Source of the DNA: Sphingomonadaceae bacterium
GTDB taxonomy: Bacteria; Pseudomonadota; Alphaproteobacteria; Sphingomonadales; Sphingomonadaceae
Length of the DNA: 6,058 nt
Direction: 5' to 3'
Assembly (NCBI GenBank): GCA_013821585.1
Contig: JACDGO010000141.1
Location: forward strand, 1 to 6,058
A program made the position numbers and the translations under genes. Positions within the stretch are counted from its first letter, which is position 1, and each line of letters begins with the position of its first letter. The notes beneath the pieces are model-generated. The model was not told the DNA's origin. It did no database searches and saw nothing but the letters and a program-made list of their open reading frames with translations. Positions 1 to 6,058 of this stretch are shown here, piece after piece.

Positions 1-1
1 G

Positions 2-670
2 CGCGACAACGGCCCTGTGGAGACGCGCGCGTTCGCCGCAAGCGGTTTCGACGCGGTGACGCTTGCCGGCCCCGACAACGTGCGCGTCGTCCGCGGCGCG
101 GCCGCCGGCATTTCCGCGACGGGTCCGCAAGCGGTGCTCGACCGGCTCGACATCCACGTCGAAGGCTCGACCCTGAAGGTCGGCCGCAAGCGCGAAGGGT
201 TGGGCGGAATGTGGCATTTCGACTGGAAGGAAGGCGGCCGCAACCACGCGACCGTCACCGTGACGATGCCCGCGATCCGGGGCGCCGCCGTCGCCGGATC
301 GGGTGACATGATCGTCGACAAGGCCGACGGTGACGCATTCGGCGCTTCGGTCGCGGGATCGGGGTCGCTGACACTTGCGAGCCTCGCGGTCGCGCGCGCC
401 AAGCTTGACATCGCGGGCTCCGGCAACCTCGTCGCCGTCGGCAGTGCGCCCGACGCGGAGGCGAGCATCGCCGGATCGGGCGATATCGACGCGTCGCGCC
501 TGACGAGCGACCACGCGAGCATCTCGATCGCCGGATCGGGCAATGTTCAGGTCCATGCGCGTCAGTCCGCCGAGGTGTCGATCATCGGCTCGGGCGACGC
601 GATCGTCACCGGCACCGACAATTGCAAGGTGTCGAAGATGGGGTCGGGCAGCGCGCGCTGCACTCGCTAG
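2..670 (+). CDS. DUF2807 / head GIN domain protein, 5' end missing
   Basis: Predicted exported protein of the DUF2807 (putative auto-transporter adhesin, head GIN domain) family; its biochemical role is unknown. The frame is open to the left edge, with five codons before a GTG at 17, so the true start and any signal peptide lie outside the window. The GTG is unlikely to be the start, because the part just after it already aligns with the mature region of the next gene. Counting from that GTG (217 residues), the N-terminal third is a beta-rich region ending near a W-containing segment (residues 65-70). Then come seven Gly-Ser-Gly turns at residues 94, 114, 134, 153, 173, 191 and 209, the spacing expected of one beta-helix coil each. 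Two cysteines, 203 and 215, close the protein. It lies 36 bases before a paralogue and is probably in its operon. The family call is firm; function is not known. Confidence 0.85.
   Translation, partial: RDNGPVETRAFAASGFDAVTLAGPDNVRVVRGAAAGISATGPQAVLDRLDIHVEGSTLKVGRKREGLGGMWHFDWKEGGRNHATVTVTMPAIRGAAVAGSGDMIVDKADGDAFGASVAGSGSLTLASLAVARAKLDIAGSGNLVAVGSAPDAEASIAGSGDIDASRLTSDHASISIAGSGNVQVHARQSAEVSIIGSGDAIVTGTDNCKVSKMGSGSARCTR
291..649 (+). repeat. In-frame degenerate tandem repeat coding Gly-Ser-Gly beta-helix coils
   Basis: The Gly-Ser-Gly codons begin at 296, 356, 416, 473, 533, 587 and 641, giving periods of 60, 60, 57, 60, 54 and 54 bases, all multiples of three. A 15-base word (ATCGCCGGATCGGGC) is identical at 467-481 and 527-541, and a close form occurs at 291-303. 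The repeat is a protein-level coil repeat of the DUF2807 domain rather than a mobile or intergenic repeat. The near-identity of some units at the DNA level suggests coil duplication or strong codon bias. Confidence 0.75.
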
Positions 671-706
671 CTTGAAGCCTTAACCCGGCGGGCGCATGGC
701 GACGGA

Positions 707-1390
707 ATGAAGAAACTCCTCATCCCGCTCGCCCTGATCGCGACGCCCGCCGCCGCCGTGGACCGCACGCTTTCGATCACCGATTTCGACAGCATCCGCG
801 TCGACGGCGGCTATGCGGTCGAGGTGGCGACAGGGCGCGCGCCCTCCGGAAAATTATCGGGATCGGAACAGGCGATCGAGCGCGTCGACATAAGGGTGGA
901 AAGCCGGCGGCTCGTGGTGCGGCCGAGCGCGAGCAACTGGGGCGGCTATCCGGGCGCCGAACCAGGTACGGTGACGATCCGGCTGACCACGCCGGGGCTG
1001 CTGATCGCGGGAACAACCGGCGCGAGTTCGCTGGTCGTGGACAAGATGCGCGGAACCGCGTTGCGGGTCGCCGTCGAAGGCTCTGGCGCGGTAACGATCG
1101 GGGCGATCGAGGCCGACCGGCTCGACATCGGCGTGTCGGGGGCGGGCACGCTGCGCGTCGCCGGAAAGGGCGCGCAGGTCTCCGCGGTGCTGCGCGGCTC
1201 GGGCGGGATCGACGCATCGAAGCTGGTCGCGGCGGACGCCACGGTTGGACTCGACGGAACCGGCGACCTGACGATCGGCGCGTCGCGCTCGGCGAACGTG
1301 AACGCGACGGGCGGCGGGCGCGTTACGGTGCTCGGCAAACCCGCCTGCACAGTCAAGAATCAGGGAACGGCGACAGTGGTCTGCGGCTGA
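707..1390 (+). CDS. DUF2807 / head GIN domain protein, second tandem copy
   Basis: Full-length 227-residue paralogue of the preceding gene, predicted to be exported to the periplasm or cell surface; function unknown. The ATG at 707 is chosen because it gives a clear signal peptide: two lysines, a hydrophobic stretch (LLIPLALIA) and an Ala-Ala-Ala cleavage site near residue 17. The mature part begins with a segment like the other copy's (ITDFDSIRV against ASGFDAVTL). The repeated turns are more degenerate here: GSG at 125-127 and 164-166, with SGAG, GTG and GGG variants elsewhere. The ending carries Cys214 and Cys226, the same 12-residue spacing as in the first copy. No good Shine-Dalgarno sequence is visible, so expression may depend on the upstream gene. 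Its stop is one base from the stop of the opposing DUF1489 gene. Confidence 0.88.
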   Translation: MKKLLIPLALIATPAAAVDRTLSITDFDSIRVDGGYAVEVATGRAPSGKLSGSEQAIERVDIRVESRRLVVRPSASNWGGYPGAEPGTVTIRLTTPGLLIAGTTGASSLVVDKMRGTALRVAVEGSGAVTIGAIEADRLDIGVSGAGTLRVAGKGAQVSAVLRGSGGIDASKLVAADATVGLDGTGDLTIGASRSANVNATGGGRVTVLGKPACTVKNQGTATVVCG

Positions 1391-1391
1391 G

Positions 1392-1787
1392 CTAAATCAG
1401 CCCCAGCTCCGCCAATTCGCCCGCCAGTTCGCGTGGCAGGTCTCCCGCTTCGCCGCCGATCAGATCGGCGGGCGCGTTCGCCTCTTCCAGATAGCGCCAC
1501 CCTTGATGCGCGCGGCGGACGATAGGGCGGACGGGGACGAACGGTGCGGCAAGGAGAATGTCCGTGCGCCCGCCCTCCGCGTCGGCGAAGCCGAGGATCT
1601 CGTTGCGGCCGATCAGGCGGTGCTTCAATATCCAGAACAGCGAGCCGCCGACGACCTCCTCGTGCCGCTTCGGGCGGTAGCGCGTCGTCAGGCGGATGCC
1701 GCCCGGCTGGGCGTTGCGGATCGACAGGCGCTCGGCGAGATATTCCGCGCTGTCGCAACCGAACGCAACCTTGGTCAGATGGAGCAT
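1392..1787 (-). CDS. DUF1489 family protein
   Basis: A 131-residue cytoplasmic protein recognised as DUF1489, a small family common in alphaproteobacteria with no established function. The features I associate with it are the opening MLHLTKVAFG, the central block TRYRPKRHEEVVGGSLFWI (residues 35-53) with its Arg/Lys-rich start and GGS-hydrophobic end, and VPVRPIVRRAHQGWRYLE (84-101). The length fits the family. No signal peptide or membrane segment is seen. The start lies 4 bases after the mgtE stop and has no clear Shine-Dalgarno sequence of its own, which points to translational coupling with mgtE on one transcript. The many basic residues would allow nucleic-acid binding, but that is only a guess. 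Confidence 0.8.
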   Translation of the reverse strand: MLHLTKVAFGCDSAEYLAERLSIRNAQPGGIRLTTRYRPKRHEEVVGGSLFWILKHRLIGRNEILGFADAEGGRTDILLAAPFVPVRPIVRRAHQGWRYLEEANAPADLIGGEAGDLPRELAGELAELGLI

Positions 1788-1791
1788 CGCG

Positions 1792-3186
1792 CTAACCCGC
1801 GAGGCCCGCGAGCGCGGCGAGCCCCAAGAAGCTGAAGAAGCCCATCACGTCGGTCGCCATCGTCACGAAAACCGCCGAGGACACCGCCGGGTCCACGTCG
1901 AGCTTTTCGAGCCCGACAGGAACGAGGATTCCGGCGAGGCCGGCGACGAGATTGTTGATTATCATCGCCGCGCCAATCACGCCGCCGAGCGCGGGATTGC
2001 CATAGAGCCAGGCGACGCCGCCGCCGATCAGCAGTCCGAGCGCGAGCCCGTTCATCAGCGCGATGCGGAATTCGCGCAGGATCATGCGCACCGTGTTCGA
2101 GCTGGTGAGCTGATTGACCGCGAGCGCGCGCACAACGACCGCGAGAGTCTGCGTCCCCGCGTTGCCGCCCATTCCCGAGACGATCGGCATCAGCACCGCG
2201 AGTAAGGCGAGCCGAGAGATTTCCCCCTGGAACAGCCCGACGACGCTCGCCGCGACGATGGCGGTGCCGAGGTTGACGATGAGCCATACCAGCCGCGTGC
2301 GGACCGTCAGCAAAATCGGCTCGTTGATGTCGCCGTCGCCCGCGCCCGACAGCTTCAATATGTCCTCGCCCGCCTCTTCCTGGATGACGTGGACGATGTC
2401 ATCGACGGTGATCATGCCGACCAGGCGGCCGCCGCCGTCGACCACGGCGGCGGAGATCAGCGCGTATTTCTGGAAACGCAGCGCGACTTCCTCCTGATCC
2501 ATATCGACCGGGATCAGAGTCTGCTCGCGCTTCATTACATCGGTCATCGCGACGCCGCGCGGCGTGCGCAGAATCCACGAAAGCTGCGCGGTGCCGATCG
2601 GACGATGCTGGGGATCTACGATGAAGACTTCCCAGAAGTCGGTGGTCAGATCTTTATGCTCGCGAAGGTAATCGATGACCTGGCCGACGGTCATATGCTC
2701 GGGCACCGCGATCAACTCGCGCTGCATCAGGCGGCCGGCGGACTCTTCCGGATACGCGAGCGCGGCCTCGATCGCGGCGCGGTCGTCGGGATCGAGCGCA
2801 CGCAGGACGGCGGCCTGATCGGCGTCGTCCATGTCCTCGATGATCGCGACGGCGTCGTCGGTATCGAGCTCGGAGGCGATGTCGGCGACCTGATGCGGCT
2901 CGAGCGCGTCGACGATCTCCTCGCGGACGTGATCGTTCATCTCTGCGAGCACGTCGCCGTCGACGAGATCGCCGAGCGCTGCGGCGAGCGCGGCGCGCTC
3001 GTCCGAAGGGGTCAGCTCGAACAGGTCGGCGATGTCGGCGGGATGCAAGGGGCCGACGAGGTCGCGCGCCGCGCCACCGTCACCCGCCTCGACCGCGTCG
3101 AGCACGTCGCGGACGAATTCGGGGCGCAACCGGTCGTCCTCGTCGAGGCGGGTTTCGGGTTCGGGATGGAGGTCGCTGTCGCTCAT
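1792..3186 (-). CDS. mgtE: Magnesium transporter MgtE
   Basis: Inner-membrane Mg2+ channel of the MgtE family (related to SLC41), which admits Mg2+ and is gated by cytoplasmic Mg2+ sensing. The 464-residue product has the usual order: an acidic helical N domain (about 20-140), the YPEESAGRLM junction (145-154), two CBS domains (about 150-270, including VFIVDPQHRPIGT and VGMITVDDIV), a plug-helix region, and a membrane domain from about 300 with five hydrophobic segments. The pore-region motif GNAGTQT is at 341-347. The last helix carries ATDVMGFF with Asp446, matching the conserved pore aspartate of the family. The start at 3186 is preferred over the in-frame ATG at 3207, because AAGGAGG sits 7 bases before it. 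The gene follows the efflux permease by 63 bases and precedes DUF1489 by 4. No M-box-like leader fits in the upstream gap. The protein looks intact. Confidence 0.95.
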   Translation of the reverse strand: MSDSDLHPEPETRLDEDDRLRPEFVRDVLDAVEAGDGGAARDLVGPLHPADIADLFELTPSDERAALAAALGDLVDGDVLAEMNDHVREEIVDALEPHQVADIASELDTDDAVAIIEDMDDADQAAVLRALDPDDRAAIEAALAYPEESAGRLMQRELIAVPEHMTVGQVIDYLREHKDLTTDFWEVFIVDPQHRPIGTAQLSWILRTPRGVAMTDVMKREQTLIPVDMDQEEVALRFQKYALISAAVVDGGGRLVGMITVDDIVHVIQEEAGEDILKLSGAGDGDINEPILLTVRTRLVWLIVNLGTAIVAASVVGLFQGEISRLALLAVLMPIVSGMGGNAGTQTLAVVVRALAVNQLTSSNTVRMILREFRIALMNGLALGLLIGGGVAWLYGNPALGGVIGAAMIINNLVAGLAGILVPVGLEKLDVDPAVSSAVFVTMATDVMGFFSFLGLAALAGLAG

Positions 3187-3193
3187 CGCCGGG

Positions 3194-3200
3194 CCTCCTT
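3194..3200 (-). promoter_or_regulatory. Strong Shine-Dalgarno site deciding the mgtE start
   Basis: On the minus strand this reads AAGGAGG, a near-perfect ribosome binding site, with 7 bases between it and the ATG at 3186. The longer alternative beginning at 3207 would place this site inside the coding region and has no comparable site before it. This is the strongest ribosome binding site in the window and suggests mgtE is translated independently of the gene upstream. Confidence 0.85.
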
Positions 3201-3215
3201 TTCGCATCGAGCTGG

Positions 3216-3246
3216 TCGCGCGCGCTCTAGGCCCGCACGCGCGCGA
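3216..3246 (-). other. GC-rich hairpin between the efflux gene and mgtE
   Basis: A perfect 9-base inverted repeat (TCGCGCGCG at 3216-3224 and CGCGCGCGA at 3238-3246) encloses a 13-base loop. In the transcript of the minus strand it starts three bases after the efflux gene's TGA. No run of U follows in that direction, so it is not a classical intrinsic terminator. It could weaken read-through, protect a 3' end or mark a processing site. Part of the symmetry comes simply from alternating CG in a GC-rich genome. Confidence 0.4.
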
Positions 3247-3249
3247 AAA

Positions 3250-4782
3250 TCAATGCGCGTCGGGCGGCGGTGCGACGGCGCCGGGGCGCGGCCCGCGCAT
3301 CAGCAGGACGAGCGGCATCACCAGCACCGCGGCCCACATCATCAGCCAATAGTCGTCAACATAGGCGATCATCAGCGCCTGCTTGTTCACTTCGACGTCG
3401 ATCATCTGCAAGACCGATTCGCCACGCAGGCCGAGCTGCTCGAATAGCCCGACGTTGAGGAATGGCGCGCGCGTGGTCGACACCGCACCGCCGAGCGCGA
3501 CATGGTTCGCCTGGACATTGCTCGCAAGCAGCGCGGTCGTCACCGAGATCGCGATCGATCCGCCGATCGAGCGCGTCAGATTATAGAGCGACGCCGCTTC
3601 GGTGCGCAGTCGCTGCGGCAGCGTCGCCAAGGCGAGCAGGTTCATCGGCAGCACGGTGAAGCCGAGGCCGACACCCTGGATCGCACCGCTCCACAGGACG
3701 AGGCTGTCGTCCATCCCCGTCTCGAAGCCGGTCATGATCCACAGCGACGCCGCGAGCAGCGCCATGCCGGTCGCGATCGTCATGCGCGGATCGACATATT
3801 TTGACAGCCGCCCCGCGACAAGCATCCCGATCATCGTTCCCACGCCGCGCGGCGCGGTCAGCAGGCCCGCCTGAAGTACCGGATAGCCGAGCAGGCGCTG
3901 GAGCATCGGCGCAACGAGCGCGGCGCCGGCCATCAGGATGCCGCCGAGCACCGTCATCGCCATGATCGCGGTAACAAAGTTGCGGTCGGCGAACAGCGCG
4001 CGCGGCAACAGCGATACGGCGCGGGTGGCGGTGTGGACGACGAACATCCACGCCGCGCCGACCGCGATAGCAAGTTCGATCCAGATTTCGGTCGAATCGA
4101 ACCAGTCGAGCTGGACGCCGCGATCGAGCATCAGCTGCGTCGACGAGAGCGCGGCGGCGAGCAGCAGAAAGCCGAAAAGATCGAACGGGCGCGCCTTGCG
4201 CTCGACATCGGCGAGCAGCGCCCAGCTTGCGAACGCGGCGGCGGTGCCGATCGGCACGTTGATGTAGAACACCCAGCGCCAGTCGTAATTGTCGGTGATC
4301 CACCCGCCGAGCACCGGCCCCATGATCGGCCCGACCATGATCACCATGCCCCAAAGCGTCATCGCCTGAACGTGCTTTTCGCGCGGGTTGATGTCGTACA
4401 TGATCGCCTGGCTCATCGGGGCGAGGAACGCGCCGAACAGTCCCTGGGCGATCCGCGCGGCGACCATCATCGGCAGCGTGACGGCGATGCCGCACACCGC
4501 CGACGACACGGTGAAGCCTGCGAGGGCGACGGTGAACAAAGAGCGCCGCCCGATCCGGTCGGACAGCCAGCCGGTCAGCGGCAGCGCGACCGCGCTCGCC
4601 AATATATAGCTGGTCAGCACCCACGCGACGCTTTCGGGCGTCGCGCCGAGCGCCGCCTGCATGTGCGGCAGCGCGACGTTGGCGATCGTCGTGTCGAGCA
4701 CGACGATCATCGTCGCCGCCATCGTCACCGTCATCACCAGCGCGCGCCGGCCGGGCGGAAGGACGGTGGAGGCTTCGGCCAT
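3250..4782 (-). CDS. DHA2 (EmrB/QacA-type) MFS multidrug efflux permease
   Basis: Inner-membrane proton-driven exporter of the major facilitator superfamily, 14-helix DHA2 group, like EmrB. Substrates are probably hydrophobic drugs or toxic organics, but the specificity cannot be read from sequence. Counting from the ATG at 4782 (510 residues): first-helix motif LDTTIANVALP (29-39), motif A GWLSDRIGRRSLF (71-83), motif C GPIMGPVLGGW (151-161), and WRWVFYINVPIG (168-179), all typical of this group. The length is normal and no disruption is seen. A GTG at 4785 lies directly before the ATG, so either may be used. No Shine-Dalgarno sequence is visible before them, and a possible promoter lies so close that the message could be leaderless. 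No EmrA-type membrane fusion partner or outer-membrane channel gene is in the window. It is divergent from the oxidoreductase gene and upstream of mgtE. Confidence 0.92.
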   Translation of the reverse strand: MAEASTVLPPGRRALVMTVTMAATMIVVLDTTIANVALPHMQAALGATPESVAWVLTSYILASAVALPLTGWLSDRIGRRSLFTVALAGFTVSSAVCGIAVTLPMMVAARIAQGLFGAFLAPMSQAIMYDINPREKHVQAMTLWGMVIMVGPIMGPVLGGWITDNYDWRWVFYINVPIGTAAAFASWALLADVERKARPFDLFGFLLLAAALSSTQLMLDRGVQLDWFDSTEIWIELAIAVGAAWMFVVHTATRAVSLLPRALFADRNFVTAIMAMTVLGGILMAGAALVAPMLQRLLGYPVLQAGLLTAPRGVGTMIGMLVAGRLSKYVDPRMTIATGMALLAASLWIMTGFETGMDDSLVLWSGAIQGVGLGFTVLPMNLLALATLPQRLRTEAASLYNLTRSIGGSIAISVTTALLASNVQANHVALGGAVSTTRAPFLNVGLFEQLGLRGESVLQMIDVEVNKQALMIAYVDDYWLMMWAAVLVMPLVLLMRGPRPGAVAPPPDAH

Positions 4783-4788
4783 CACCGA

Positions 4789-4817
4789 CAGTTAGGGACT
4801 GGCGCCGCGCGATGCAA
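4789..4817 (-). promoter_or_regulatory. Candidate promoter of the efflux permease gene
   Basis: On the minus strand a -35-like TTGCAT (4812-4817) and a weak -10-like TAACTG (4789-4794) are separated by 17 bases. Transcription would then start near 4785-4782, on or next to the GTG/ATG start codons, which fits the absence of a ribosome binding site. The -10 match is poor, so this is only a candidate. Confidence 0.3.
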
Positions 4818-4841
4818 AGCGCGCGAAGGCTTTGCTTTGCA
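4813..4841. promoter_or_regulatory. Inverted repeat in the divergent control region, possible operator
   Basis: Perfect 8-base arms TGCAAAGC (4813-4820) and GCTTTGCA (4834-4841) lie 13 bases apart. A second GCTTTGC at 4829-4835 forms an alternative, tighter dyad with the left arm (8-base loop). The arms overlap the -35-like boxes of both candidate divergent promoters. This placement suits a dimeric repressor or activator, but no regulator gene is in the window and the motif matches no operator I recognise. Confidence 0.45.
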
Positions 4842-4866
4842 CGGTCGATCGGTTTTGGCTTACAAC
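4837..4866 (+). promoter_or_regulatory. Candidate promoter of the oxidoreductase gene
   Basis: A -35-like TTGCAC (4837-4842) and a -10-like TACAAC (4861-4866) are 18 bases apart, which would start transcription about 30 bases before the ATG at 4903. The -10 keeps the TA..A core. The -35 overlaps the right arm of the inverted repeat. Assigned by eye from sigma-70-like consensus, which is less strict in alphaproteobacteria. Confidence 0.35.
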
Positions 4867-4888
4867 CGGCTTTCCCGAACGAACCGAC

Positions 4889-4896
4889 GAGAGGAA
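4889..4896 (+). promoter_or_regulatory. Ribosome binding site of the oxidoreductase gene
   Basis: GAGAGGAA lies 6 bases before the ATG at 4903. It fixes the start there, although the same frame stays open far upstream, back to 4033, through the opposite strand of the efflux gene. Confidence 0.7.
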
Positions 4897-4902
4897 CCGC
4901 CG

Positions 4903-5901
4903 ATGGCTCGCGCATGGCATCTGAAGGCTCGCCCCACCGGCATGCCGACATCCGACAATTTCGAGCTGAAGGATCTACCCGAAACGCCGCTCGGCGTGGG
5001 GCAGATCAAGGTCCGCAACGCCTATCTCTCGGTCGATCCGTATATGCGTGGGCGAATGAACGACGTGAAGAGCTACGTCCCGCCGTTCCAGATCGGCGAG
5101 CCGATGACTGGCGGCGCGGTCGGCGAAGTGATCGAGAGCCGCGCCGAGGGCTTCGCGACCGGCGACAAGGTGATGCACATGAACGGCTGGCGCGACGAGG
5201 CGGTGGTCGACGCCGGCGACGGCCCTATGGGCGCGCAGAAATTGCCCGCGACCGGCCTCCCCATTCAGACCTTCCTCCATAACCTTGGGCTGACCGGAGC
5301 GACCGCCTATTTCGGGCTGCTCAGGACCGCCGAAGCCAAGGCGGGCGACATCGTGTTCGTCAGCGCGGCGGCGGGCGCGGTCGGATCGGCGGTCGTTCAG
5401 ATCGCCAAGGCCAAGGGCATGACCGTGATCGGATCGGCCGGCGGCGCGGATAAGTGCGCGTGGGTCAAGGAATTGGGAGCGGACTCTTGCGTCGACTATA
5501 AGGCCGGGCCGGTGCTAAAGCAGTTGATGGACGCCGCGCCGAAAGGAATCGACGTCTATTTCGACAATGTCGGCGGCGAGCACCTCGACGCGGCCTATGC
5601 GGTCGCGCGCGAACGCGCGCGCTTCGCGATTTGCGGGATGATCGACGCCTATAACGACGGCAAGCCGCTGGAATTGAAGTTCTTTATCCGCACCATCCCC
5701 GCGCGGATTAGGACCGAAGGCTTTATCTTCACCGACTATATCGCGCACATGGGCGAGTTCCTCGCCGACGCGGGCGCGCTGATCGCGAGCGGGAAGCTGA
5801 AGGCGCGCGAGACGGTGAAGCAAGGCCTCGAATCGACTCCCGACGCGTTCCTCGGGCTGTTCTCGGGTCAGAACACCGGGAAGATGCTGGTCAAGCTCTA
5901 G
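4903..5901 (+). CDS. NADP-dependent oxidoreductase, CurA/YncB-like MDR family
   Basis: A 332-residue cytoplasmic, zinc-independent medium-chain dehydrogenase/reductase of the curcumin reductase/leukotriene B4 dehydrogenase group. Members use NADPH to reduce the C=C bond of enals, enones or related compounds; the actual substrate here is unknown. Visible marks: YLSVDPYMRGRM (41-52) of the catalytic fold, GGAVGEVIES (70-79), the dinucleotide-binding turn AAAGAVG (155-161) followed by SAGGADK with Lys184 placed to contact the NADP phosphate, and YFDNVGGEHLDA (219-230), characteristic of this group. No structural zinc cysteine cluster is seen. The length matches the family and the ending GKMLVKL is normal, so the protein looks intact. 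It is divergent from the efflux permease. Its TAG stop coincides with the edge of an insertion sequence, so any native terminator has been displaced. Confidence 0.93.
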   Translation: MARAWHLKARPTGMPTSDNFELKDLPETPLGVGQIKVRNAYLSVDPYMRGRMNDVKSYVPPFQIGEPMTGGAVGEVIESRAEGFATGDKVMHMNGWRDEAVVDAGDGPMGAQKLPATGLPIQTFLHNLGLTGATAYFGLLRTAEAKAGDIVFVSAAAGAVGSAVVQIAKAKGMTVIGSAGGADKCAWVKELGADSCVDYKAGPVLKQLMDAAPKGIDVYFDNVGGEHLDAAYAVARERARFAICGMIDAYNDGKPLELKFFIRTIPARIRTEGFIFTDYIAHMGEFLADAGALIASGKLKARETVKQGLESTPDAFLGLFSGQNTGKMLVKL

Positions 5902-6058
5902 TGTCCTGAACCAGAAGTTCGCTTTCTTATGCGGCTGCTGGTGCGTTGCGGACACAGAAGCGCTCGATTGAAGCGAGGATATCGTCGGCGGACTTGGTCC
6001 ATTTGAAAGGTTTGGGATCGGCATTGTGCTGGTTGATAAAGCTGGTGATGGCCTCGTG
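5901..6058. mobile_element. End of an IS630-family insertion sequence (cut by window edge)
   Basis: The sequence after the oxidoreductase gene carries the C-terminus of an IS630-type transposase on the minus strand, followed by about 26 bases that would be the terminal inverted repeat (beginning GTGTCCTGAACCAGAAG). IS630 elements insert at TA and duplicate it. A TA at 5899-5900 directly precedes the presumed tip, so I place the boundary at 5901. The other end is outside the window, so the partner repeat and the second TA cannot be checked. Confidence 0.75.
5927..6058 (-). CDS. IS630-family transposase, C-terminal 43 residues only
   Basis: Reading the minus strand from the window's right edge gives 43 codons ending in TAA at 5927-5929. 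The stretch NADPKPFKWTKSADDILASI is the typical C-terminal tail of IS630-type (Tc1/mariner superfamily, DDE) transposases, which lies after the last catalytic acidic residue. The start, DNA-binding domain and catalytic triad are outside the window, so whether the transposase is intact cannot be judged. The gene converges on the oxidoreductase gene. The listed frame is the real one; a longer overlapping open frame on the same strand (5515-6024) is spurious. Confidence 0.85.
   Translation of the reverse strand, partial: HEAITSFINQHNADPKPFKWTKSADDILASIERFCVRNAPAAA

Noticed and set aside
696..710. Four-codon frame (ATG GCG ACG GAA TGA) whose stop overlaps the ATG of the second DUF2807 gene.
   Set aside because: It could act in coupling, but it is too short to separate from chance and has no ribosome binding site.
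3187..3249. Mg2+ riboswitch (M-box) or leader upstream of mgtE.
   Set aside because: The gap is only 63 bases, far shorter than an M-box, and apart from the simple CG hairpin no such structure is visible.
2389..3447. 352-codon + strand open frame opposite mgtE.
   Set aside because: It is a GC-driven shadow of mgtE codons. It also crosses the mgtE start and the junction with the efflux gene, and shows no recognisable domain.
4033..4902. Very long + strand open frame running from 4033 into the oxidoreductase gene, which could suggest a 622-residue fusion protein.
   Set aside because: The upstream part is antisense to the well-supported efflux permease, and its translation is Arg/His/Asp-rich low-complexity sequence without family features. 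A ribosome binding site and a family-typical N-terminus place the start at 4903.
3581..4951. 456-codon minus-strand open frame overlapping the efflux gene in another frame.
   Set aside because: Its translation is Arg/Ala/Asp-rich with no membrane segments, while the overlapping frame encodes a complete DHA2 transporter.
5515..6024. 169-codon minus-strand open frame covering the oxidoreductase end and the IS end.
   Set aside because: It crosses the IS boundary, is antisense to the reductase, and is in a different frame from the recognisable transposase tail.

Overview
The window is GC-rich, tightly packed chromosomal DNA. It most likely comes from an alphaproteobacterium of the sphingomonad type (Sphingomonas, Sphingopyxis or a relative). 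The basis is the codon use, the DUF2807 and DUF1489 proteins, and the overall feel of the MgtE and oxidoreductase sequences. This assignment is a judgement from the sequence, not a database match.

Layout from left to right: two tandem, related DUF2807 (head GIN domain) genes run on the + strand; the first is cut by the window's left edge. They meet a minus-strand block head-on, with one base between the stop codons. In its direction of transcription that block is a DHA2/EmrB-type drug efflux permease, then an MgtE magnesium channel/transporter, then a DUF1489 protein. The mgtE and DUF1489 genes are 4 bases apart and very probably co-transcribed. A 63-base gap with a GC-rich hairpin separates the efflux gene from mgtE. 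A control region of about 120 bases lies between the efflux gene and a divergent + strand NADP-dependent oxidoreductase of the CurA/YncB (medium-chain dehydrogenase/reductase) family. The last ~158 bases are the end of an IS630-type insertion sequence, with the C-terminus of its transposase on the minus strand. Its boundary appears to fall inside the stop codon of the oxidoreductase gene.

How the genes may work together: the DUF2807 pair is predicted to make exported beta-helical proteins of unknown role. MgtE handles Mg2+ entry. The efflux permease and the divergent enone/quinone-type reductase share a control region whose inverted repeat touches both candidate -35 boxes, which would suit joint control of a small detoxification pair; this is inference. 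No RNA genes, CRISPR array or origin were seen, and no gene-free stretch exceeds 300 bases. The region is mostly ordinary housekeeping and accessory content. I did not find a convincing new multi-gene system.
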